A program made the position numbers and the translations under genes. From CAYWKU01 sp964459325 (GTDB taxonomy: Bacteria; RBG-13-61-14; CAYWKU01): a DNA stretch of 64,000 nucleotides. The notes under the pieces are model-generated. The model was not told the origin of the DNA. It saw nothing but the letters and a program-made list of their open reading frames with translations, and ran no database searches. Where the stretch lies: the NCBI GenBank assembly GCA_964459325.1, contig CAYWKU010000001.1, positions 62,001 through 126,000 on the forward strand, given 5' to 3'. Of this stretch, positions 52,147 to 60,789 are shown piece by piece (within the stretch, counting starts at the first letter, position 1; the number at the start of each line of letters is the position of its first letter).

Positions 52147-52916
52147 TTTCCAACCAGGTAGGTAATCGGATAAATGCGCAAAACTGCACAGAAAAGCGGA
52201 ATGATGAGCAAAAACAGTGTATCCCGGAGGCTCCATTTTTCCCTTCGCATCGTTTTAAGCTCCCCTTCAAAACCCCTCGCTTTCATGGCCAGCCACACCG
52301 AATCGCCCCGGTCGACCGTTCTGACCAGCAGCGATGAAAGCATGGAAGCGGCCGTGGACAATGACGTTTTCGACGTGCCCGCTCGCAGTTTCCTGGCGCG
52401 GTTCATCCGGCCCGCCTCTTCGATAAGGAGAAACAGGTAGCGATAAAGGAGCATAAGCTGAACCACCAGCACCCGGGGCACGCCAAGTGAGCGTAAAGCT
52501 TGAGTTATTTTGGGAAAACTGGTGGTGGCTATCAGGACTATCGCTGCGAAAATGCACAGAAAACCCCTCAGAAGTATGGATATGAAGCTTATCCAGCCTC
52601 CGGTAATGACCACGTCTCCTAATTGCAGGGCCGGGGTCCGGTCGATGAGCGGATTGAAAAGACCTATGAATACGATGAACGGAGACGCTATCAGGAGTCT
52701 CTTCATTATGAGCCTCGCGGGAACAAAACCCAGGATGGCAAGGCTCAATGGGAAAAGGACAAACGGTATAAGCGGCGCAATCGCGTATTTACCGTATGAA
52801 ACAACGGTAAGTATAAAGATGAACGTAGTTACCACTTTCGCCCGGGCGTCAAGCCTGTGTACCGGGGTATCGGCATAAGCGTGCCTGTCAAGTATGTCGG
52901 CGTCGTGGTAGCTCAT
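52128..52916 (-). CDS. cbiQ: cobalt/nickel ECF transporter permease
   Basis: This 262-residue EcfT-type transmembrane protein has five or six helices. DARAKVVTTFIFILTVV at the amino end and the coupling motifs in RARKLRAG and MKARGFEG are typical of the family. It starts 63 bases after the CbiM stop and overlaps cbiO. Confidence 0.9.
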   Translation of the reverse strand: MSYHDADILDRHAYADTPVHRLDARAKVVTTFIFILTVVSYGKYAIAPLIPFVLFPLSLAILGFVPARLIMKRLLIASPFIVFIGLFNPLIDRTPALQLGDVVITGGWISFISILLRGFLCIFAAIVLIATTSFPKITQALRSLGVPRVLVVQLMLLYRYLFLLIEEAGRMNRARKLRAGTSKTSLSTAASMLSSLLVRTVDRGDSVWLAMKARGFEGELKTMRREKWSLRDTLFLLIIPLFCAVLRIYPITYLVGKWGVSI

Positions 52917-52979
52917 TTATCGAACTTAGATGATTATATGAACGGATGTGGTTCGGGGCAAACCCCGGGGATGAAAATG

Positions 52980-54050
52980 TCACGGTTTTTTCTCTGAATT
53001 TGAGCGCCTGAGCCTGACCATGGCTAATCCCAGAGCGCCTATAAGAACCAGGACGATAACCGAGCCTACCACACCCGATACGCTGGCGCCGGGTGATACT
53101 ATGTCCCCGCTTTTTTCGCCCTTTGTCTCTTCCGACCGGACGGAGTGTTCCTCTTGTGGCGAAGCCCGGAAGCCGTAATCGGGCAGTATGGATATTTTTT
53201 CCTGAAAATCCGCTAACTTGGCTATAATGCCCTCCTCGGGCGCCGGGAGTTCCTCTTGCCCGTAGGCTTTGCTGATTGACCATTCGAGCCCGTCGGGCCT
53301 GGAGCTGGCGAACCATGCCACCACACCGCCCACCAGCAACGCCGCGACTATCATGGAGGCGATTACGGGTTTATAGGAGGGCTTAAGGGAAGTAATTTTT
53401 TCCTTCAATCCGAGGGTTTCCCTTACGATTTCGGGGCGTATGCTGTAAACGAAATTTACAACAGCTATGGTTATGAGGGCTTCAACGAGAGCTATCGGCA
53501 GGTGTATCCCCGCCATCAGGGCGCTGAACTCGCCCACCGGGAGCTCGCTGCGACCGCTCAAGACGGTCTGAAAAACCACCGAAAGCGCTCCCAACTCCAG
53601 CCCCACGAATACTCCCAGTGTGGCTCCTATGGAAACCCTCGAGCGGGAAGGGGCCTTGCCCGCCATAGCTTTGTAAATCAACCAGCCGATGAAGCAGGGG
53701 TATACTCCCAGATTCCATATGTTTGTACCCAGAGCCAATATCCCGCCGTCGGCAAAGAAAAGCGCCTGCACGATAAGCACCGAAGCTATTGTAATGAACG
53801 CCGCCCATGGCCCGAGAATGAGTGCGAGGAGCATACCTCCGCCGAGGTGCCCGGAGCTTCCGGTGCCGGGGATGGTGAAGTTTATCATCTGTGCCGCAAA
53901 AACGAACGCGCCCATCACCCCCATCAGCGGCGCCTTACGCTCATCCGCTTCTTTGCTGAGCTTTCTGGCGCTGACCGCCAGAGCTACTCCGCTGCCTGCT
54001 ATAAAAGCTGCTCCTACTGAAGGAGATAAGAGGGCATCTGCCATGTGCAT
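52980..54050 (-). CDS. cobalt/nickel ECF substrate-binding component (CbiM/NikM with PDGLE domain)
   Basis: This 356-residue integral membrane protein is the S component. MHMADALLSP at the amino end gives the metal-binding Met-His terminus; GGGMLLALILGPWAAF and IHLPIALVEALITIAVV are family blocks. After residue 230 a NikN/PDGLE-type part is fused (ASSRPDGLEWSISKAYG), with a final membrane helix near 325-345, so the usual separate CbiN/NikN is not needed. Co versus Ni specificity cannot be told; the corrinoid protein in this window favours cobalt. The divergent spacer upstream has an operator-like palindrome. Confidence 0.92.
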   Translation of the reverse strand: MHMADALLSPSVGAAFIAGSGVALAVSARKLSKEADERKAPLMGVMGAFVFAAQMINFTIPGTGSSGHLGGGMLLALILGPWAAFITIASVLIVQALFFADGGILALGTNIWNLGVYPCFIGWLIYKAMAGKAPSRSRVSIGATLGVFVGLELGALSVVFQTVLSGRSELPVGEFSALMAGIHLPIALVEALITIAVVNFVYSIRPEIVRETLGLKEKITSLKPSYKPVIASMIVAALLVGGVVAWFASSRPDGLEWSISKAYGQEELPAPEEGIIAKLADFQEKISILPDYGFRASPQEEHSVRSEETKGEKSGDIVSPGASVSGVVGSVIVLVLIGALGLAMVRLRRSNSEKKP

Positions 54051-54170
54051 GTTTGGACTCCTTCGGCTGCGTTTTCCATGGAAATCGGCCGGTGTCGGCT
54101 TTTAACGCCTACCGTTTTTCCTGCTTGATAACATGTATGTGAAAATCGTAGCACAGCGCATTTTCGATGT

Positions 54171-54193
54171 CAATGTTGCAACATTGTGCAACA
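54171..54193. promoter_or_regulatory. operator-like palindrome upstream of the metal transporter
   Basis: CAATGTTGCAACATTG (54171-54186) is a perfect 16-bp palindrome, and TGTTGCA (54174-54180) with TGCAACA (54187-54193) forms a second inverted pair with a 6-base spacer. It lies 120 bases upstream of the CbiM start and 140 bases upstream of the divergent gene. It does not match the NikR consensus as I know it. Metal-dependent regulation is an inference from position. Confidence 0.45.
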
Positions 54194-54336
54194 CCCCTCA
54201 CATTGACAATTGAGGAAATTATAGGTTAATATATAACAATCATGTGTGGGGGTTCGGATGATACAGGCTTTCCGGCCCCGCTTGATTCCAGCCGTTACAT
54301 TAAGGTATAAAGGGACTGCTTAGATTAGGGGTTGGA

Positions 54337-55143
54337 ATGCCTCGTATATCCCAGCTGAATAAAATTTCCGAAAGGGAAAAGAGGGATATTTACCGCTTGC
54401 TGGTGCCGCCCACGATAAGCGAGAGGTTTGAAATAGAGCCGGAAACACTCAAATGCCCGAATGGCGAAAATCTCCAGGTAAATCTGGTTTGCCCCGAAGG
54501 GGCAATGGAAGCGAGCCTGGAGGTTATGTCACCGGAGATTGAAGACAGCATATTTTACATTGAGTTGAGCGATTCCAAGGATTATGTGCAACTGCAATGG
54601 GATTTCATTAAGGTAAACGAGCCGAATTCTTTCAGGTGCTGCACAAACTTCGATGAGGAGGGGAACAACCGGTGGTTAAAGTGGGGCGCCCGAAATATTC
54701 CGGAAGAAATAAAGGCCATGGAAATGGGACTGGCTCCGGGTCAAACCCGAAAGGGAATGAGAGTAATGAAGGAGATAAACCGGTGCCTTGACGATTTCTG
54801 CAAGGCGGCGGGTTTGAAATCCATCAGCCTGGAAGCCCTCTTTTACCATACGGCTATACAATTCGAAAAGCATGGTTATCGTTACTTCAGGGGTTGGAAA
54901 ATGATGAAGCGCATAGACGAGCAGTTCAGGCCGGGAGGCAAATTGTATGAAAAGCTCGATGGCTCAACGCCTTTCCGGCAACCCCATTTCTGGAAATCGA
55001 TTCGTGGCAGAAGCTGGGCGATACACGACGGCATACTCGAAGAGATTGACGATGATGCAATAGATTGCTGGGAGCCGCCGATTATGTATAGAATGGTTGG
55101 AGAAAGGCATCAGACAGACACTTTCCCCGATGGCGTATACTAG
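54337..55143 (+). CDS. conserved hypothetical protein
   Basis: This 268-residue soluble protein has no signal peptide. The first half is rich in acidic strands (ENLQVNLVCPEGAMEASLEV), and the second half is helical with KGMRVMKEINRCLDDFCKAAG, an aromatic-rich HGYRYFRGWKMM block and RSWAIHDGILEEI. Five Cys residues are scattered without a metal motif. I do not recognise the family. It precedes the glyA-folE2 pair by about 95 bases and may be separately transcribed. Confidence 0.65.
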   Translation: MPRISQLNKISEREKRDIYRLLVPPTISERFEIEPETLKCPNGENLQVNLVCPEGAMEASLEVMSPEIEDSIFYIELSDSKDYVQLQWDFIKVNEPNSFRCCTNFDEEGNNRWLKWGARNIPEEIKAMEMGLAPGQTRKGMRVMKEINRCLDDFCKAAGLKSISLEALFYHTAIQFEKHGYRYFRGWKMMKRIDEQFRPGGKLYEKLDGSTPFRQPHFWKSIRGRSWAIHDGILEEIDDDAIDCWEPPIMYRMVGERHQTDTFPDGVY

Positions 55144-55238
55144 TCAATCGGATTGAAACAATATTGACGAGTTGGTGGTTTGTGTTTTTTAACTTAATGC
55201 TGGCATGTGTATAAAGAGGCGATGGGAAGGAGGACAAA

Positions 55239-56546
55239 ATGTATGAGCGAAATGTACAAAGGATTAAAAAGGTTGTTTTGAGGCAGAACGAGTGGCGGTT
55301 AAGTACTCTGAACCTGATTGCCAGCGAAAACGTGTTGAGCAACAGGGTAAGGGAGTTGATGGGCAGCGATTTCGCTCACCGCTACGCCGAAGGACACCCC
55401 GGCGAAAGATACTATCAGGGCACAGATATGATTGACGAGATAGAAACATGGGCCAGGCAGCACATGAAAACACTTTTCAAGTGCCGGCAGGCCGATGTGC
55501 GACCCATCAGCGGAACCGTGGCCAACGACGCCACTTTCAGCCAGCACATCGAACCGGGGGACGTGGTAATGGTAAACAGCACGTCGGGCGGAGGTCACAT
55601 CAGTCACCACTACGTGGGCAGCGTGGGAAAATATACAAAAAACATCGTCGATTTTCCGCTTACTTCCGACGGGTATCACATTGATGTAGACCAGACCGTC
55701 TACCTGATTAACAAGCTGCACCCAAAGTTGTTAATCCTCGGCAAAAGCATGTTCCTGTTCCCGGAGCCGGTGAAAGAGTTGCGGGAGGCATGCGATGAAA
55801 ACGGCACCACTCTCGTCTACGACGGAGCTCACGTCCTCGGGTTGATAGCCGGCGAACAGTTCCAGGACCCTCTCGCCGAAGGCGCTCACTTTGTCACAGG
55901 AAGTACTCACAAGACCTTCTTCGGGCCGCAAAGGGGAGTTATTCTTTCCAACCTGAAGCAGAAGGAGTGGAACAAGATTGACAAGGGAGCTTTCCCGGGC
56001 TCCAGCTCCAATCACCACCTGGATACCCTGGTGGCGCTGGCCATTACGGTATACGAAATGCTGGAATTCGGCCAGAAATACGCCGCCCAGGTAGTGAACA
56101 ACGCTAAAGCTTTCGGCCAGAAGCTCTACGAGAAGGGCTTCGACGTCCAAGGCAGGGAGTTCGGCTATACCCGGTCCCACCAGGTTGTGGTTGACGTGGC
56201 CGAGTTCGGTCGCGGTGATGAGGTGGCCCGGATATTAAAAGACAACAACATAATATGCAATATGAACCTGCTCCCCCACGAGCCGCTGGACGCCGTCCAC
56301 AATCCGGCCGGTATAAGACTGGGAGTGCAGGAGATGACCCGCTTCGGGATGACCGAAGAGCACATGGAAACCATCGCCCATTTCTTCAAGAGGATACTGA
56401 TTAAAGGAAAATGGGTAGGCGATGAGGTGACCGAGTTCAGAAAGCAGTTTCAGGAAGTTCAATACTCCTTCGACAGCATCATAGACGATGAGTCCGAAGA
56501 CGAGGACTCCGGGGAGATGGTGGGACCGATTGCCCTGGAGACTTGA
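55239..56546 (+). CDS. glyA: serine hydroxymethyltransferase, archaeal-like
   Basis: This 435-residue PLP enzyme interconverts serine and glycine with transfer of the one-carbon unit to a pterin. LNLIASENVLS, HRYAEGHPGERYYQG, the PLP Lys in TGSTHKTFFGPQRG and GSSSNHHLDTLVAL are intact. The segment VYDGAHVLGLIAG, in place of the bacterial DMAHIAGL, and the overall pattern resemble archaeal SHMTs. The carboxy 25 residues are very acidic. GGAAGGAGG-type purines precede the ATG. The stop lies 5 bases before the folE2 start, so the two form an operon. Confidence 0.93.
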   Translation: MYERNVQRIKKVVLRQNEWRLSTLNLIASENVLSNRVRELMGSDFAHRYAEGHPGERYYQGTDMIDEIETWARQHMKTLFKCRQADVRPISGTVANDATFSQHIEPGDVVMVNSTSGGGHISHHYVGSVGKYTKNIVDFPLTSDGYHIDVDQTVYLINKLHPKLLILGKSMFLFPEPVKELREACDENGTTLVYDGAHVLGLIAGEQFQDPLAEGAHFVTGSTHKTFFGPQRGVILSNLKQKEWNKIDKGAFPGSSSNHHLDTLVALAITVYEMLEFGQKYAAQVVNNAKAFGQKLYEKGFDVQGREFGYTRSHQVVVDVAEFGRGDEVARILKDNNIICNMNLLPHEPLDAVHNPAGIRLGVQEMTRFGMTEEHMETIAHFFKRILIKGKWVGDEVTEFRKQFQEVQYSFDSIIDDESEDEDSGEMVGPIALET

Positions 56547-56551
56547 GGCAA

Positions 56552-57343
56552 ATGATAGACGTTCAAAGCCAGCCCGATTACAGGAACGTTTACATTCAGA
56601 AGGTCGGCGTCAAGGACATCGACTATCCTGTGATTGTGCTGGACAAGACTAATGATATACAGCACACGGTGGCCACTATTAACATGTACGTGGACCTGCC
56701 GCGTCAGTTCAAGGGCACTCACATGAGCCGGTTCATCGAGGTGCTCAACGAACATCACGGCGCCATAAGCCCTAAGAACTTTCTGGACATTATAGACGAC
56801 CTTCTTCTCTCGCTTGACGCCAAAAGCGCTCACATGGAGGTGGAGTTCCCATATTTTATTGAAAAAAAAGCCCCCGTATCGGGCGCGAAAAGCCTGATGG
56901 AGTACAGGTGCTCCTACATAGGCTCGGTGAACGGCGGGGCAAGGAACTTCCTGGTGGGCATACGCGTGCCCATAACCACCCTCTGCCCATGCTCCAAGGA
57001 AATTTCGGACCACGGGGCTCACAATCAGCGCGGCTGGGTTACGGTAACGGTGAAGTTCGAGAAGTTCTTCTGGATAGAAGATGTGATAGCGCTGATAGAA
57101 GAAAGCGCGAGCTGCGACGTTTATGCCCTGCTGAAAAGAGAAGATGAAAAATATTTAACCGAACATGCCTACGAGCACCCGATGTTTGTCGAAGACGTGG
57201 TGAGGGAAGTCGCCAAGAGATTGAGCGCCGACCCTAATTTTAAATGGTTCAGCGTGGAGGCCGAAAACCTGGAGTCCATACATAATCACAGTGCCTACGC
57301 TTACGTCGAAAAGGTGGAGAAGGGGCAGGAAAATATGGAATAA
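56552..57343 (+). CDS. folE2: GTP cyclohydrolase FolE2 (type IB)
   Basis: This 263-residue enzyme makes dihydroneopterin triphosphate, the first folate precursor, without the zinc-only FolE fold. The diagnostic catalytic Cys lies in PITTLCPCSKEIS, and DHGAHNQRG follows; TINMYVDLPRQFKGTHMSRF is also conserved. The ATG at 56552 is preceded by GAGG at 56546-56549. It is coupled to glyA, which uses the folate made from its product. Confidence 0.93.
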   Translation: MIDVQSQPDYRNVYIQKVGVKDIDYPVIVLDKTNDIQHTVATINMYVDLPRQFKGTHMSRFIEVLNEHHGAISPKNFLDIIDDLLLSLDAKSAHMEVEFPYFIEKKAPVSGAKSLMEYRCSYIGSVNGGARNFLVGIRVPITTLCPCSKEISDHGAHNQRGWVTVTVKFEKFFWIEDVIALIEESASCDVYALLKREDEKYLTEHAYEHPMFVEDVVREVAKRLSADPNFKWFSVEAENLESIHNHSAYAYVEKVEKGQENME

Positions 57344-57373
57344 AAAAGGCGGAAATGAAACCTCATCTCCGCC
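57342..57373 (-). terminator. terminator for the outer-membrane barrel gene
   Basis: GGCGGAaATGA (57348-57358) and TCATcTCCGCC (57363-57373) form a stem with one mismatch. On the minus strand it is followed by TTTTTT, so it should end transcription of the gene whose stop is at 57442. Confidence 0.65.
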
Positions 57374-57441
57374 GGTATCGTTGATAAAATATGCAGGAAA
57401 TCGAAGGTCGCCGCTTTACAATAAAACCGCGAAGCGGCTCC

Positions 57442-58113
57442 TTATTGTCTCCACGTGTAGTTGAAGGTGAACAGCGCCATAACCACCCCTCCCTCGATGT
57501 CGGAGTTGTAGTCCCTGTCGGGCTGATTCTCGATTTCCAGCTCTCCGCCGCCGTATTCCACCATATGCCAGACGAGCATTCCGCCGAGTGAGAATCTCTG
57601 CTTCCCGCCGAAGTAATATTGGAAACCGCCTCCCAAATCCATCCCTACCGAAGAATCGGCGTTAAACTCGTAGTCGGCATTGTTTACCTCCCCGTTTAAA
57701 GACATCCCGGAAGCACCCAGACCTACCAGGAAGAAGGGATTGAAGGGCTCATCGGTAAGAAAGGCGTATCTGAAATCCAGCCCCCATTCCGCGAAAGACC
57801 ACACAAAGTCGGCGTCCGCCGGCTCCCCCCTTTCTTGCTCGACGGAATCCTCCAACTCTTCGGCATCCGCAAGGCCTCCGGCAAGGCTCAACCTTAAATT
57901 GAAACTTGCCGCATCGGTAAATCCGTAGCCTATGTCGAACAGGTTCATGGCCATCCCCGCCCGAGGCTCAACGGTGTCGGCGTAGCCGCTGGTGAAAGTG
58001 GGTACACTGAAGCCCATTCCGGTGCCCAGCCGGAAGCCCTTGGCTGCGAAGGCCGTGGAGTTTGCCGCGCAAAAAGCCGCCATGATAAGCACAAATAATA
58101 TTTTTCTCATCAT
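57442..58113 (-). CDS. outer-membrane beta-barrel protein
   Basis: This 223-residue exported protein has a Sec signal (residues 1-23, cut after AFA). Alternating hydrophobic strands (AGMAMNLFDIGYGF, FAEWGLDFRYAF, VGMDLGGGFQYYFG) end with an aromatic-terminated strand (VMALFTFNYTWRQ). The pattern matches OmpA-like or porin-type small barrels of eight strands. Ligand and role are unknown. An acidic loop (ADAEELEDSVEQERGEPADA) would face the outside. Confidence 0.8.
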   Translation of the reverse strand: MMRKILFVLIMAAFCAANSTAFAAKGFRLGTGMGFSVPTFTSGYADTVEPRAGMAMNLFDIGYGFTDAASFNLRLSLAGGLADAEELEDSVEQERGEPADADFVWSFAEWGLDFRYAFLTDEPFNPFFLVGLGASGMSLNGEVNNADYEFNADSSVGMDLGGGFQYYFGGKQRFSLGGMLVWHMVEYGGGELEIENQPDRDYNSDIEGGVVMALFTFNYTWRQ

Positions 58114-58184
58114 TGCCCGCCTCCCTGTAGTTATTATGCTTGAATTTTACCGGAATTCGGGGAAACAAGCAAGCCCGTTTTTCA

Positions 58185-58216
58185 AAAAGAAAGCCGGGGG
58201 GATGCCCCCCCGGCTT
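58185..58216 (-). terminator. terminator after fhs
   Basis: AAGCCGGGGGG (58191-58201) and CCCCCCCGGCTT (58205-58216) form a very GC-rich stem. On the minus strand it is followed by TTCTTTTT. It lies about 30 bases beyond the fhs stop. Confidence 0.8.
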
Positions 58217-58244
58217 CGATTTGGAAAAGTGTAATCGAATATGT

Positions 58245-60017
58245 CTAGAACAGCCCCTCGACTTTCTGGGACCTGAGGTTGACGTCGATTTTGCGGTAAG
58301 CGGGGTCGGAAGCGGTGCCGGGCATCAGCTTGATGGTGCCGGCGACCGGAACCACGAATCCGGCGCCCTTGTAGGTGAGGACGTCCCTGATGGTAAGGTC
58401 CCATCCAGTGGGTTTACCCACTATTCCGGGGGTGTCGGTAAGGGACAGGTGAGTCTTGACCATGCAGGTGCCCAGTTTCTTGGAATCGGGGTCCTTCGCA
58501 ATCCTCTTGATTTTCTCATCGGCTTCCGCGGTGTACTTGACACCATCGGCCCCGTAAACTTCCTTGGCGATTTTTTCGATACGGTCCTTGAGGGGAGCCG
58601 TTTCCGGATACAGGTATTTGAAGTTGGACTTCTCTTTGCATGCGTCCACGACCGCGTCCGCCAGTTCGAGTGCGCCGTCGCCGCCGCGTGCCCAGTGCTC
58701 GGAGTATGCCACCCGGGCGCCCGCCTGTTCGGCAATCTTGCGCACCGCGTTGATTTCCCTCTTGGTGTCGTACCGGAAGGAATTGATGCAAACCACGGGG
58801 TTGATGCCGGACTTGCGGATAGTGTTGATGTGGTGCACCAGGTTAGTTTCCGCGCCCTTGGAGACGAGCTTGACGTTCTCCTTGGTGTAAGCTTCGTCCA
58901 GCTTCCGGCCGGGAACGACCTTCGGGCCGCCGCCGTGCATTTTGAGCGCGCGGATGGTGGCCACCAGAACGGCGCAGTTCGGCTTGAGGCCGGAGTAGCG
59001 GCATTTTAAGTTCCAGAACTTTTCGAAACCGATGTCGGCGCCGAAGCCGGATTCGGTAACGTGGTAGTCGGCCAGTTTCATGCCCACCCTGTCGGCCACG
59101 ATGGAGCTCTGGCCGATGGCGATGTTTGCGAACGGCCCGGCATGCACCAGCACCGGCTGGCCTTCCACCGTCTGCATGAGAGTGGGATTGAGAGCCCTTA
59201 TCATCAGCGCTGTCATGGCTCCGCCGACTTCCAGGTCGCCCGTCGTAACTTCACGGCCCTTCCTGTCGTAGGCCACCACTATCTTGTCCATGCGCTCACG
59301 GAAATCCTTCAGGTTATTGAATACCGCCAGGCATGCCATAACCTCGGAGCTGACCGTAATGTCGAAGCCGGTTTGCATCTGGTACCCGTCCATCTTTCCG
59401 CCCAGGCCGATGACGATGTTGCGCAGCGACTGGGCGCAAAAGTCAATGACCCACCGGAGAGCGATGTTGCGGTAGTCGATGTCCAGGCGTTTCAGGTTCT
59501 TGGATTTGAGAATCTTGTCGTCATAGTTGTGTTCATGCTGCATACGGCTGGTGAGTGCAACCATTCCCAGGTTGTGAGCGTTGGTCACGCAGTCGAGGTC
59601 ACCGGTAAGGCCCAGGGAGAAATCGCTGAGTGGCACGCATTGCGCCACTCCACCTCCGGCGGCGCTGCCCTTGATGTTGAAGGTAGGCCCGCTGGAAGGC
59701 TGCCGGATGGCGCCGATAACCTTCTTCTTGCGCTTGCCCATGCCTTCGACGAGCCCCATGGCCGAGGTGGTCTTGCCTTCGCCCAGGGGTGTGGGAGTAA
59801 CGGCGGTCACGTCGATGTATTTTGCGTCCTTTGCTTTCGACAGCCGCCTGGTAATCATCTCGAAGTCCACCTTGGCCACCCGGCGTCCCATGGGGATAAG
59901 CTCGTCCTTCTTCAGCCCCAGCTCCTTGGCCAATTGGTCGGGGCTTTTCATGGTTTTCTCGGCAGCTTCCGCAACCTGCCAATCCTCCATGAATTTCTTG
60001 TTAAGGTTAAATTTCAT
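58245..60017 (-). CDS. fhs: formate-tetrahydrofolate ligase
   Basis: This 590-residue ATP-dependent enzyme makes 10-formyl-THF from formate, the entry step of the methyl branch of the Wood-Ljungdahl pathway. The ATP loop is TPTPLGEGKTTSAMG. FAETGAD-like ESGFGADIGFEKF and LVATIRALKMHGGGP are conserved, and the length is normal or slightly longer. GGAGGGTTCGAAGTT precedes the ATG. Partner folate genes (folD, metF) and CO dehydrogenase are not seen here, so it may serve purine synthesis or acetogenesis. Confidence 0.96.
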   Translation of the reverse strand: MKFNLNKKFMEDWQVAEAAEKTMKSPDQLAKELGLKKDELIPMGRRVAKVDFEMITRRLSKAKDAKYIDVTAVTPTPLGEGKTTSAMGLVEGMGKRKKKVIGAIRQPSSGPTFNIKGSAAGGGVAQCVPLSDFSLGLTGDLDCVTNAHNLGMVALTSRMQHEHNYDDKILKSKNLKRLDIDYRNIALRWVIDFCAQSLRNIVIGLGGKMDGYQMQTGFDITVSSEVMACLAVFNNLKDFRERMDKIVVAYDRKGREVTTGDLEVGGAMTALMIRALNPTLMQTVEGQPVLVHAGPFANIAIGQSSIVADRVGMKLADYHVTESGFGADIGFEKFWNLKCRYSGLKPNCAVLVATIRALKMHGGGPKVVPGRKLDEAYTKENVKLVSKGAETNLVHHINTIRKSGINPVVCINSFRYDTKREINAVRKIAEQAGARVAYSEHWARGGDGALELADAVVDACKEKSNFKYLYPETAPLKDRIEKIAKEVYGADGVKYTAEADEKIKRIAKDPDSKKLGTCMVKTHLSLTDTPGIVGKPTGWDLTIRDVLTYKGAGFVVPVAGTIKLMPGTASDPAYRKIDVNLRSQKVEGLF

Positions 60018-60408
60018 AACTTCGAACCCTCCTTTAAGTTAAGTTTTAATTAATGTTCCGGGTCAGAAACGACCCGCCTTTTCCTCTTCTTTCTCTCCCG
60101 CTTTCGGGTAGAATGAGGAAAACTAACATGAATCTCTAAAAGGCGCAAGCAACGCAGGTTTTGGTTTCCGGATACGGGCAATTCTGACCCGCCCAATTAT
60201 CAGAGCTCGCACAGATTGGTAATGTCGAGTTTCCGGCAAAAGTGAACTACACCATTTTCCAAAAGCCCGAAGAACCGGCCAACGAAATAAACCTGAAACA
60301 TTACATCCAGAAATTTATCAAATCAGGTAGCTTGACGAAAGGCGCTTCCAATAATAACCTTACTCACAAAAGGAGCCATTCCTTTTTATACTGTTCCTTG
60401 CGTCCCGA
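60018..60408. other. non-coding interval with a possible gene remnant
   Basis: Upstream of fhs this interval holds its promoter and a hairpin, CGGGTC ... GACCCG, at about 60060-60077. From 60188 to 60418 the plus strand has a 76-codon frame with no ATG, reading QLSELAQIGNVEFPAKVN and then IFQKPEEPANEINLKHYIQK before it ends inside the tRNA. It looks more protein-like than chance would give and may be the tail of a lost gene, but this is uncertain. Confidence 0.3.
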
Positions 60409-60480
60409 TCCCCGGTAGCTCAACGGCAGAGCGGGTGGCTGTTAACCACCAGGTTGTAGGTTCGAGTCCTACCCGGGGAG
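60409..60480 (+). tRNA. tRNA-Asn (GTT)
   Basis: All four arms fold: acceptor TCCCCGG with CCGGGGA and discriminator G, D arm GCTC/GAGC, anticodon stem GGTGG/CCACC with loop CTGTTAA (anticodon GTT), and T arm GTAGG/CCTAC with TTCGAGT. The 3' CCA is not encoded. The gene is a likely integration site for the element that follows. Confidence 0.95.
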
Positions 60481-60789
60481 CTGACCAATCTCAGACTTAA
60501 CACGCCGGGGCGACTCCGATTTGTGATTTGTTTCGTTATTTTCCCCTCATTTTCGAGCCTTTTAAAGCCATAGCCTGCCATAGCCTAAGGAAAGCAAGCC
60601 TCAAAAGTGGTGTATAAATGTATACTATTGCAAGGAATGGCCCAAAGGGGCGCTTGACCGCTATTTTCAAGGCTCATCGCAGCCAAACGTTTACGTTTTT
60701 TCAGAGTATATAAGGTATAATTTTATCCTTGGTACTTGAGAAGTATACGCATATACACTAGCCTCCATTCACTTCTGGAGGGGGTTATT
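60481..60789. other. tRNA-flanking non-coding region
   Basis: There is no gene. The direct repeat CATAGCCTGCCATAGCCTA (about 60570-60590) and GTGTATAAATGTATAC (about 60609-60625, a near-palindrome GTATA-N5-TATAC) suggest recombinase or repressor sites. GTATACGCATATACAC, at about 60743-60758, sits just upstream of the lexA-like gene and may be its own operator. GGAGG lies at 60776-60780. Confidence 0.35.

Noticed and set aside
54051..54336. cobalamin riboswitch before the metal uptake operon
   Set aside because: No B12-box-like conserved core or the usual long paired leader was found in the spacer.
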